A stretch of 64,000 bases of DNA from Methanobacteriota archaeon (GTDB lineage Archaea; Thermoplasmatota; Poseidoniia; Poseidoniales; Thalassarchaeaceae): the NCBI GenBank assembly GCA_011523055.1, contig WTHQ01000039.1, positions 1-64,000 on the forward strand. Reading direction: 5' to 3'. Numbering within the stretch: the first letter of the stretch is position 1; the number at the start of each line of letters is the position of its first letter. Of the stretch, positions 1-10,200 are shown piece after piece. Under the pieces are notes generated by a model. It was not told where the DNA came from, made no database searches, and worked only from the letters and a program-made list of their open reading frames with translations. Both the position numbers and the translations under genes were made by a program.

Positions 1-54
1 GGCCCTGTCCTTGGCCCTGGCCCTGTCCTTGGCCCTGGCCCTGTCCTTGGCCCT
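1..54. repeat. 18-bp tandem repeat (ggccctgtccttggccct x3, continuing past the edge) encoding (GQ)n on the minus strand
   Basis: Direct reading of positions 1-54: three identical 18-mers. Confidence 0.95.
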
Positions 55-562
55 GGCCATCTTGTTCGGAGCCACCTCCTCCGTCAGTACCGCCATCGCC
101 AGATCCGTCTCCTTGGAAGTCTGGATCGTAAGCGTCGGGGATACCGTCACCGTCTGAGTCACTCATCTCGCCGTTGGCAGGGTCATTCGGATATGGGTCA
201 CTGCCATCATCTTGGCCGTCACCATCCGTATCAGCTGCGTTCGGGTTGGTACCGGTAGCGTACTCCTGGGAGTTCGTGAGTCCGTCTCCATCAGGGTCTG
301 CGTTCGCGTCCGTGGCTGAGTTGGGGTTTAGTCCATAGCCAACTTCCCAACCATCTGGCAATCCGTCGCCATCAGAATCAGGGTTGTTCATATCAGTTCC
401 AGCAGCCTGCTCTTGTGCGTTGGTTAATCCGTCTCCGTCCCAGTCAGCACCTCCGTCGTTTGGATCCAGAGGATCCGAACCATCGGCTGAAACTCCTGCG
501 GCGCCGGCCATTGTCACTAGCAGAAAGGCTGTTAGTATGCTTGCGTTCTTTCTTATCTCCAT
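1..562 (-). CDS. Secreted thrombospondin type-3-like (DxDxDG) repeat protein with Gly-Gln low-complexity tract; partial, runs off left edge
   Basis: Manual minus-strand translation from ATG at 562: MEIRKNASILTAFLLVTMAGAAGVSADGSDPLDPNDGGADWDGDGLTNAQEQAAGTDMNNPDSDGDGLPDGWEVGYGLNPNSATDANADPDGDGLTNSQEYATGTNPNAADTDGDGQDDGSDPYPNDPANGEMSDSDGDGIPDAYDPDFQGDGSGDGGTDGGGGSEQDGQGQGQGQ...; signal peptide-like N-terminus and repeated DxDGDG loops. Not in the ORF track because no stop lies in the window. Confidence 0.85.
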   Translation of the reverse strand, partial: MEIRKNASILTAFLLVTMAGAAGVSADGSDPLDPNDGGADWDGDGLTNAQEQAAGTDMNNPDSDGDGLPDGWEVGYGLNPNSATDANADPDGDGLTNSQEYATGTNPNAADTDGDGQDDGSDPYPNDPANGEMSDSDGDGIPDAYDPDFQGDGSGDGGTDGGGGSEQDGQGQGQGQGQGQGQGQGQG

Positions 563-870
563 TATTCATCACTTTCCTATTTTGTGTGTTTACTTGGTTG
601 TACAGGGAACCCGCCGCTCCCTCTTTCCAGCGTCGCTTCGACAATGTCGAAAACGATGTCTGGGAGGGATGAATTTTCAGTACAGGGAGAGAGAATTGCA
701 TTGAAAGGAGATTTTAGTTTCCTTGCAGCACATCGTTTTTTTATTTTTTTTTCTCTCCTCCTGTATTTTCTTTCATCCGTTGTGGCAGGCAGTCTTAGGA
801 AACCCTCTGTTCCCTCTGTCGGTGTCAACCACTCATTTGGTATATGAATGGCTCGGGAACTGGTGTGCTT

Positions 871-1233
871 CTAGGGAGTCAGCCTTGCGAGCTCTGATCT
901 GAACTTCGTTCGGGTCATGAAGTGCCTCACTGGGGTAACCACAGTAAGCAGTATCAATGTCGCCAGAAATAGTGTCGACCAAGGGGGTATTCCTTGGCCC
1001 AAATTGAGGAACAGCGTCCATCCGATGACGATCAGTACCCAAGGTCGATATCTTCGAGAGAATAGGGAGAGTCGTGCGGTTGCAACTTCGTCAGAGTACA
1101 ATGGCGAGATCTCGCCGGGAGCAAGCATGTCGTGCTCCACTGCGCATCTTGCGCATACGAGATACCTAGGTCCGTTGCCCTTCGCGAATTGGTCGTTAGG
1201 GTAGTTTTGAGTGCACATCCGACATGTTGGCAT
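871..1233 (-). CDS. Small membrane protein with N-terminal CxxC...CxxC zinc-ribbon-like motif
   Basis: MPTCRMCTQNYPNDQF...YLVCARCAVEHD followed by two hydrophobic segments; the ORF extends to 1287 but ATG 1233 is the more plausible start. Confidence 0.55.
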   Translation of the reverse strand: MPTCRMCTQNYPNDQFAKGNGPRYLVCARCAVEHDMLAPGEISPLYSDEVATARLSLFSRRYRPWVLIVIGWTLFLNLGQGIPPWSTLFLATLILLTVVTPVRHFMTRTKFRSELARLTP

Positions 1234-1277
1234 GGTTCTCGTCACTACCACAACGGGGCTTTTCTTCAACACTGCGG

Positions 1278-3500
1278 TTAATTGCACAGTTTCAGAAAAT
1301 TTTCGATTATTGCCGTTCCATCCGGACTCCCCGCTGACTCGGGGTGGAATTGAATTCCATGAACTGGAAGATAACGGTGCCTAGTTCCCATTATCAACCC
1401 ACTTTTCTTTTCCCATGCATTCGGTATCATGTTGTGACCGGGGGCTGTTACGATAAGACTGTTGTATCTCATCAAACTCTGGGTCTGGGGAAGGTCAGAG
1501 AACAGTCCAGTAGAATCGTTTTCAACTTCGACCGGTGATCCGTGTATTGGTCCATTTGGGGACTTGAGTAGGCTCGATCCATCGGCAAGACAGATTGCTT
1601 GATGGCCGAGGCAAACCCCAAGTGTCGGGATGTGCCCGTTTGACGATCTCAAGTCGCCTTTCAAGACAAGGTCAACAAGTGCCGTGGTTCGATTGTATGA
1701 TTCTGGCCTTGAAGGTCCTGGTCCTATGACTAGCCCCGTAGGCGAGTGTGAATCGATAATCTCGGAAACCCATGCTCTGACATTCTCATCCGGTTCCAAG
1801 CTCCAACCTTTTAGGATGATGACGTCGCTTCCTAATCTGACCAAGGCGTCTCTGATGTTGTGTGTGAAGGAATCCATGTTGTCGATGAGTATGATTTTCC
1901 TAAATTCGGATTTTCTCTCGACGTTACTGGCCCTGCAGCCCTCTGATTTTCTAATTAGTGGCTGATAACTTATTTCCATTCTAGGCAGACTGTCCATTAA
2001 TGTGGACGCGGATATGTCCCATGCAGCCCTCAATATTGCGTCAGCCTTCCACTCTGCTTCTTGAGCCTCAATCTCAGGAATCGAGGAATGTACGATGCCT
2101 CCCCCGGCCATGACTCGCCCAATCTTGATCCCAACCTTGTCTACCACTTCCATAGTCCTAATCATTATGTTGAGGTCAACTAAATTGTTTAGATTGTGGA
2201 TGTGACCGATTGATCCTGTCCAAGCCCCCCTAGGTCTATGCTCTAGGTAATTGATGATAGCCATACTCATGACCTTAGGGCAGCCAGTTATCGATCCTCC
2301 AGGAAATAAGGAGGATATGACCGATGGGGCATCAAATGGAGGTTGAATTGTCCCGCCAATTTCTGAGACAAGGTGATGGACATTTGGATGGGATTCTAGC
2401 CTAAAGTCTCGCCATTCTACAGAACCAGGGATGCAAACTGAAGATAGGTCGTGCTTCTCCAAGTCAACAAGCATCATGTGCTCAGCAAGGTCCTTTTTTG
2501 ATTGCTTGAGATCTTCTTTTGTTCGTTCGTCGTTAGTCACTGAGTCGCCCCGTGGGGCTGTTCCCTTGATTGGAGATGTTGTTATGTCTCCATCTCGAAG
2601 GCAGAGCAGTTGTTCTGGGCTCGAGGAAACTATGGTCCACCCTAGATCGGGGGAACTCATCCAAGCGGAGTAAGGTGCCGGGTTGGAATTCGCCAGGTTT
2701 AGGAAACAATTCCAAGGGTCCTGATCCAAAGAACCAGTCCAGTTCCTGCCGTAATTGACCTGATACACGTGGCCTTCTTCTATTGCGCGGATTATTTCGA
2801 GGATTTTTCGTTTGTGATCCTCCCTATCTTCCGTTTCCAATTCAGAGTGGGTTCCCATCTTGGTGGGTTTTGAGGTCCTCGCAATACAATCACTCACCTG
2901 ATCCTTTGATAATGGGAAGTCGCCCAATGAGGTTATTGAGTGGTGTTCTCTGTCGTGAATGACCCATCCTTTGGTTCTCCATAGTATCCCGAGTACCTCA
3001 TGGTCCCTTGGCGTGTTCTTCAGTCGTATTGGATTTGTCCACTGTCCTAGATCGTATCCCAGAACGCCGGCAAAACCACCTGGCGACAAACCGGAGGACG
3101 GGTCGACTTCTCCCAAAAATTCCAACTCGCTGATTGAGCGTAATGCCAACTCGAGGGTTTCATGGCTCTCCTCGCACTTGGTAGTCCAATTGCCCTCTGA
3201 CCTATGCTGGATTTTCAATTTCAATGGAGGAGTGGGGTGGAGATCGATTTCGCCCCTTAATGGGTTTGCGTCAATCGATTTGGAATCGGATGGAGGTTGG
3301 TGGAAAACCACTCTGAGACCATCCAGGATTGGGATCATCGAGAATCTACTACTTTTTCCGATTGGACCGCCAGAGTGGAAGAGCAACTCATCTTTTTGCC
3401 CGGCAATCGTTCTAAGTCCCTCGAGAATTCCTAACATGGGGTCAGTGGCGGAAATGTCTCCAATTTTGAAGGAATTAATGCTCCCATTCTGCATCAGCAT
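1278..3500 (-). CDS. pabBA: Fused aminodeoxychorismate synthase (PabB chorismate-binding domain + PabA glutamine amidotransferase)
   Basis: N-terminal chorismate-binding motifs (PIKGTAPRG with the PabB-type Lys, SLFPGGSITGCPK); C-terminal GATase motifs GPGPSRPES, GVCLGHQAIC, GIQFHPES; next to a class IV aminotransferase. Confidence 0.82.
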   Translation of the reverse strand: MLMQNGSINSFKIGDISATDPMLGILEGLRTIAGQKDELLFHSGGPIGKSSRFSMIPILDGLRVVFHQPPSDSKSIDANPLRGEIDLHPTPPLKLKIQHRSEGNWTTKCEESHETLELALRSISELEFLGEVDPSSGLSPGGFAGVLGYDLGQWTNPIRLKNTPRDHEVLGILWRTKGWVIHDREHHSITSLGDFPLSKDQVSDCIARTSKPTKMGTHSELETEDREDHKRKILEIIRAIEEGHVYQVNYGRNWTGSLDQDPWNCFLNLANSNPAPYSAWMSSPDLGWTIVSSSPEQLLCLRDGDITTSPIKGTAPRGDSVTNDERTKEDLKQSKKDLAEHMMLVDLEKHDLSSVCIPGSVEWRDFRLESHPNVHHLVSEIGGTIQPPFDAPSVISSLFPGGSITGCPKVMSMAIINYLEHRPRGAWTGSIGHIHNLNNLVDLNIMIRTMEVVDKVGIKIGRVMAGGGIVHSSIPEIEAQEAEWKADAILRAAWDISASTLMDSLPRMEISYQPLIRKSEGCRASNVERKSEFRKIILIDNMDSFTHNIRDALVRLGSDVIILKGWSLEPDENVRAWVSEIIDSHSPTGLVIGPGPSRPESYNRTTALVDLVLKGDLRSSNGHIPTLGVCLGHQAICLADGSSLLKSPNGPIHGSPVEVENDSTGLFSDLPQTQSLMRYNSLIVTAPGHNMIPNAWEKKSGLIMGTRHRYLPVHGIQFHPESAGSPDGTAIIENFLKLCN

Positions 3501-4227
3501 GACCCTCCATAAACCCCATGTCCTCAGCCTCGCACAGGATGTATTCTAATCCTGCCTCAAGATCCGTAGGGATCGTGATATCATCGATGGAAGCTATTCT
3601 CCTTATGCCCATTCCAGTGCCAACAGCGATAGCATCCGCACAATTGGATATTTCATACAGTGATATTTTTCTTTGTTTCACTTTGATTCTTTTTCCCAAG
3701 AACTCCAATATTTTGCCCAGAGTTATCGATTCCACGGCCCCCATCATTGGGTCTGGGACCGCAATCTCTCCGCTTTGAAAGGCGAACAGGGGGGTGAATG
3801 TGTCGCCATCGACTATTGAATCATCATGGACGAGCAGTGCCGCATCAGAACCGCTCATTATCGCGTTTTTTCTTGTTTCAAAGTAGGCCTTCCAATCCCC
3901 CTGCTTGTACCTTGGTGAAGCCACGTTACCCTGGGGGAGTGGTTGCGTCGACAGGTTGATCGAGCTCGGATAGATGTCGAGTATTCTCGGCACCATGACT
4001 ATTCCTCCGCCGATGTGTACTTCGATTCTGACCAAGCAGGGCAAGTCAATGTCTTGTGAAATCGACTTGAGCGAAGAGTCCAACTCAACTGGGTCGATCT
4101 TCAAATCTGTGCCGAATGATGCCACATAGGCTCGCTTCAAGCGGTTGACATGCGAGTCCAGGAACAATGGCCCATTTTGATTCAACCTCAAGGTCGAGAA
4201 GACAGGGCTGGGTAACTCCACGGCCAA
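3475..4227 (-). CDS. pabC: Class IV aminotransferase, probable 4-amino-4-deoxychorismate lyase (PabC)
   Basis: PLP fold type IV pattern (FLDSHVNRLKRA, ...ADAIAVGTGMGIRRIASID); 26-bp overlap with the pabBA start. Start is TTG/GTG. Confidence 0.7.
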   Translation of the reverse strand: MAVELPSPVFSTLRLNQNGPLFLDSHVNRLKRAYVASFGTDLKIDPVELDSSLKSISQDIDLPCLVRIEVHIGGGIVMVPRILDIYPSSINLSTQPLPQGNVASPRYKQGDWKAYFETRKNAIMSGSDAALLVHDDSIVDGDTFTPLFAFQSGEIAVPDPMMGAVESITLGKILEFLGKRIKVKQRKISLYEISNCADAIAVGTGMGIRRIASIDDITIPTDLEAGLEYILCEAEDMGFMEGHADAEWEH

Positions 4228-4258
4228 CTAGATGGAGTACGGGTCTTGAAGGACTCTG

Positions 4259-7200
4259 TCAGAAGAAATCTTCCAGATCCTTTGCCAAGTCATCGAGGTA
4301 ATCATCAGATGACGTCATTCCTCCTGGTTTGGGAGCGGGTGTCACAACATCTGGTGATTTTACAGGTTCTCTTTCGGCTTCGTCCAATTTCAAGCCCTCT
4401 TGAATCTCCCGATCGAACATCGCATCGATCTCTACTTCCCGAGTTGAAATGTCCCACAGCTCATCATTGGCCCCTCTGCTCGATCTGAACGTAAATGCCA
4501 CACCCAAAACGGCGACCGCGAAAATGATGCTACCCAACAGGATATTCAGATCGCCACTGACTAGTCTATCGACCAGCGACGATCCTTCTGAGGCCTCTGG
4601 ATCTGTAGTTCCGGTTTGTTCCGTCCAAGGCAATACGAGAATCGGACTTGCTCGATAGGTGAATTTCTCACCATCGAACGAGACGACTTCGACGTAGTGG
4701 TTCGCATCCCTGTCTAGGGCCTGCTCGTCTATCGAGTCGAATCCATACTCATTGTTTGTCCTATCGAGGGCGATCACACTGGCGTCCCTTACATCGCTGA
4801 ATGGGGTTTGAGATGCGAAGACATGGTACCCGATGACGTCCTGATCATCACTCTCCGCCCAACTCAGCAGGATCCTCGAGCCTGATGGGTTCCAGGCAGC
4901 AGTCAGTCCGGCCACATCTGGACAAGCGGGACATGGGTCCAACCCCAACTCGTCCTTCAGGACGATGTCATTGAATTGTAACTCTGTGGTCCATGCATTT
5001 CCATTCGAGTCTCTGGCAACTATTGCCACGAAGTATCTTAGATCTGGAGCTAGCTCAGTCATTCCCCCAGGTCCGGTGGAGAGCTCGACCAAGGCGGGTC
5101 CGACCCAATCCCTGGGCAGGATAAGTGATGGTGTCAGTGAGCCTAGGTTGCTAAGGAGGAATGGCGAGTCGGGGACAGCGTAGAGCTCGTATGTGGACAC
5201 GTCCGCTGACTCGCTTGGATTGAACACCACGAACATTCCATCGCCGTGATCAGGGTCCCTATCAATTAGTTCCGGTGCTGGTAATCGATCTGGGGGGGTA
5301 GTGTCCTCGAGGTTGGATTGAGGTAGAACTAGGGCGGTCACAAGGTCGTTCAAGTGAACGTTGCCTTCGATGTCATGAACGGTTACGGCGACGTAAAGTG
5401 GTATCTCAGGCGTAATTCCCCTGCTGGTCGAGTCCGTTAGTGTCGATCCATAGAGAGCCTCTGATATCTCAATCTCTAAATTTGCCGAGCCCCCGATCTG
5501 TCTCTGTTGGATGGTCCTAAGTCCACAAGACTCAGGCTCTTCTGAGCAAAAAAACCACATTGTTGAGACGTCCTCTAGTGGATGCTCGCTGACCCATATG
5601 GTGTAGAAGGAAAAGTCTGGGGCCTCGCTTCTACCCCAGATCACGTCTATCGATGTGCCGTCATCGGATGGATGGTCAAAAGCAACGACGTCCTGTAGCC
5701 TCGCTGGTTCAGGCCCGTCCTCAGCCAAGTTGTCGAATGGGGTTGCATCGTCTGGGAGAACGTTGTTTGGGTCAGCGTTCCCCCAATCGTCCTGTGCTAC
5801 CACTGCTACCCAGTATCTCACTCCATTCTGGAGCTGGGTGCCACCTACCCCTCCGATGATGGCGGAAGAGTTGTCGCAACCAGGAACAACCTCCACCACG
5901 GGCCAGCCTTCAGCACTCGTGGGAGGGGAGAACCCGGAGGCTGGTAAGGCGTAAATCGTGTAAAGTACGCAGTCCTCCTCATTGTTCGGTGTCCACGTTA
6001 CCTCGAGATACCCCCCATCGTCGAATGGAAGGTCAGCGGCCGCCACCCCACTCACCCTCGCAGGAGGTATTGAGTCATCAAGTCCCCCTGCTGCGACAAC
6101 AGGCCCGAACAGGGCAGGGTTATGTCTCTCATACTGACCTGCCGTGTCTATGCAAGATGCAGCCAACCATATTGGGGTAGACCGAGGCACGTCGACGATG
6201 GTCTGGTTGCCGAGCGAAAGGGGGATGTCGAAGTAAGTCTGGATCGCTTCAACGTCATCGATCTCAACTGTTGAGTACCAAAGCCTTGTTGAGTGCCTGT
6301 CTAGGTCCGTACAAGGTTGCCACTCGACTTGGAGGCTGCCTCCTGAAAACCCGATCGGCTCTGCGTAAAGTGATTCAGGGGGTTCGGGTACATTGTCAAT
6401 GGACATAGCGGATCCGTCGTAGACTGACATTGGGCCGAGTGAGCCGTCTGGGTATCTGATAGCAACAGCAGCGTAGTATTCCTGCCCGGGTTGGATTCTC
6501 CCGATTCCATCACTGAAATATGCTTCTTCGACCGAGGTTCCCAATGACTGCACATCCGAAAGGGAGGCTATTGGGACAGTTAGTGAGAAATCTGAGGTCT
6601 CAACGAATTGTGTGCTCCAACCAGTTGTATTGTGCCATACAAACACGTCATAGGACATGAAGCTCGGGTCGACTGCCATATCCCAGTTCAAAACTAGTCC
6701 ATCACCGCCATCCCTGGGTCGGTCATCGAAGTATGTTATCTGTGTTGGAATCTCTTGCCTCACCCAATCATAGGTGATCCTTATTTTGATGGTACCAGAG
6801 TCAGGGGGAGACAGTGCAAACTCCCAATTGGCCGTGGACGGGGAACCCGCGTTGTCCACGGCCATTTGGAGTAGCTGTTGCAGACCGGCCTGAGTGGTCA
6901 GATTCCACGTTCCTGAGTAGTTCAGGGTTGAAACCACGGACCAGATGGGCTGTGATGATGTTGTGCTTGTAAAGACGGCGGGATGCCAGGAAAACGGTAT
7001 CGAGCCAAAGTTCTGGGCCTGTAGTTGGAGGGGGGAGTCTGTGATTTGGATATTTGATGGTAGCGTTATTTGATTCCCGGGCCTTGCAGCATCAGTTATG
7101 TCGGTAGTCTGCCCTAGGAAAGTTAGGTCCAGATTCTCCGCCCTGGCATATTCATCCTGGTAGATCCTCTCCAAGGCCCAGTAGGGCCTGTAAGCAAGGG

Positions 7201-10200
7201 TTCCACTGTCAGTCGCGAGGATGAGCGTGTCACCATAAAGAGCGATGTCGTTTATCGATGACCCCAATGCAGGTTCATACGCCCTGGACTGATGGTCCAT
7301 CACACCAATAACGTTGAACCCGCTCCCAGCAGCGACCAGTCTGCTTCCATCCGATTCCATGATGCTGATCGGCCAAGATTGTGAAGAGGCTGCTTGGAGG
7401 CCAATTTCCATTGAGTAGGAGCTGAAGTTGTAGTGATGCAAAGGGCCTGTGTCGGTTGCTACATGCACACCCCAGACATCCACGGCTAGTGCCGTGACGC
7501 TGTTGCTCGGGAGCATGTCAAGCGGATAGTCCCTGAAGATTTCCTGATCGTCGATTGACCAAGATGAGACCCAGGGTCTTGATGCTCCAGTACCTGGGTG
7601 TGATGCGATTAGGACTCTTGGTTGGTATAGCTCCTGAGTAGTCCCGTCTGGCAGGGTGATGTTCCTACTCTTGGCTGGGGCGATTAGAATGTCAGCGATG
7701 TTGGACGAGATGAGTCCGTCTGATTGGGACACCACTCGTTCTACCGTGGCATTTCCCGTCATGTTTTGTATGAATGAGAGGCCATTTGGACTTGAGACAA
7801 TGATCTTATCTGCCGTCATGTTGTTCGTTACCAGCTCTATCTGATCGGAGTTGGGGGGCAGCCCGTCAAATGTTGTGATCGGGTCTAACCACTCTTGTGT
7901 TGCTTCATCGAACCTTCCAATTCCGACTGATGTTGAAACAAGCGTAATGTTGCCAATTCTCATGAAATCTCCAATGGTGTTGGATGGAAGAGAAGCCAGC
8001 AACTCCGGTTCTTCCCATATTCTCGAGCTCATGTCGAGTGATTGGAAGCCCGAGGCAGCGTCGAAGACACTGGTTAAGCCGGTGTAAAGATCGCCTCCTT
8101 GGATGTACATCCCGTCCAAAGAGTTGTGCACCGATCCAGGATGAGTCCTGATTTGTTTAGTGGTCACATCAAGGGAGATCAGGCCTCTGTAGGTGGTGGA
8201 AATCCAGAGCGTGTTCCCGTCTAAAACAATGTCTTCGACGATATCGTCATTGAAGTCAAACGAGTCCACCCAACTGACGTTTCCGTTTTGATCGACTGAT
8301 CCCTCTATTATGGTGCGAGCATATCCAGAGCTGCTCTGGAAATTGCCTTGGTTTGAGGTCCCAATTGCTACCCAGACATTTGAGCCATCGGAGGCATACT
8401 CCACTACATCCCCTGATGGTAGGATGAGAAGCTCGTCGAACCCTCCCTCGATCAATCCGGTAGAATCAAGACGATCTACCCTGTTCACGCCGGAGGTCTC
8501 ACCAGACCTTCCGATTGCATAGGCGAAGTCGGATTCCGGGGGGGCCCTGACTATTGAACTGCCGTCCATTCCTACGCCGAATACATTGCCAGTTGAAATT
8601 GATGAGCCTGAGGTTTCTATCCTCGATATTCCTCCTTCGTCAACGTGGCTCATCAATAATATGCCATTGTCATACAGGATTCCACCCGGGAACACGGGCT
8701 CAGCCGAGATTCCATCTGAGGGGGTGATTGGGGTCAATAGAGTATCACTGGAATAATCATAACGTGATGCTCCGACGTTATCGGAGTCATACCCCGTGTA
8801 GAGCATCGGGTGGCTCTCATCACAGGTTACGGCTCTGGGATCGGGGTCATCTAGACCGCTTCCATCCTCCCAGCTGCCTATCCATTCGCCCGTGACGCCG
8901 TTTCCATCTGAGTCAGCATAATCGTATCTGGCGACATAACCACCCTGCCACCATTGAAGACGGCCAAATGCTACATGGACGATGTCCCTGCAGATTTCAA
9001 TATCAGCGGGATAGGCGTAACCCCCAAGATCCGTGTATGGAGTAACATCCCAGGAGTCTTGAGACTGGTTGTATAGTGATATGTCGATGTTGCCACCCTG
9101 AAAGGTCCCAACCCAGAGGTCTTCTCCGATCACGCGCATCGAATATACTCGGCCTGCGACGTTGGAGGGCAATCCAGCTCCAGGAGTCCATGGAGTCAAG
9201 AACGTGGAATTGTTCGCGTCCCATCTCAAGATGCCGTCCATGGATCCGAAGAGATACGTGTTCCCAAGGGACTCAATGCCCCTGATTGGTCCGGGCACGT
9301 TGTCCCAGGATCCCAACAATGTCATGTCAGTTGCATTATACCTTCTAAGGATTGAATCACCATAGGCCACCCAAAGTTCGCACCCGGCTGATGTGCTCGG
9401 GAAACAATCCCCCATGAACTGGGCATTGACCCGTTGTACGCTACCATACGAGCCGATTGAATCTGCCCAGTCTGCTGATGTGGTGTTCCACCTGGCAATG
9501 TCACCTGGCTCTGACCCCCCCCAACCCTGGACCCCCACGACACCGATCCATAGGTGGTCTTGGACTATGTGCATTCCACGGATCTGACCTTGGTAGCCGA
9601 GGCTGTCAGTGGTGTCTATTTGTGCTAGCGTGGTGTTGTTCTGGAGGTCTATCCTCGTGATCGAATCGCGGGTCTGCCAAGGTTGGGAGGGAACGACTTG
9701 CTGGTAGTACAGAACGCCGTTGTGGACTATGACGTCCAGAGGGGGCTCATATGGGAGGGTTGGGCCGCCCGAATTGGGGCCAAGATTCCAGTCTGTGTTC
9801 AGTTGCCCAGTTGTGGTGTCTATGTTGACGAGGCCAAAATATCCCCCTGCCCATATCGTCCCCGGGGCTTCACCCTCTTCCAGGAGTGTAATGAGATCGT
9901 TGCTGATTAGGCCGCTGCTGGCATCCCATGTTGATAGCCACGTCTCTGTGTTAAGGTCGTATCTTGCGATTCCGACTCCTTGCACCCCTAGGTATGCTAC
10001 CGAGCCCACTACAACAATATCGGTTTGATCGGAGTCTGCTGCGGCTGTCCACACATCCACCAAAGTACCTGTAGAGGTATCGATAATACCCACGCCTTCC
10101 GAGGTTCCCGCATACAGTCGATTTGCCTCCAACATGGCTACCGTGTTTACAAATCGAGAAGGGAGTCCGTCATCGGAACTCCAACAGTCGGGCCCATTGA

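Noticed and set aside
1-54. Short exact repeats as a possible CRISPR
   Set aside because: Contiguous 18-bp units without spacers, in frame and encoding (GQ)n in a secreted protein.
730-760. Poly-T run as an archaeal terminator
   Set aside because: T-run is on the plus strand but neighbouring genes are on the minus strand, so the transcript would carry A's; more likely part of the AT-rich upstream region of the minus-strand gene.
2959-3549. 196-aa plus-strand ORF
   Set aside because: Antisense shadow of pabBA, whose motifs are unambiguous.
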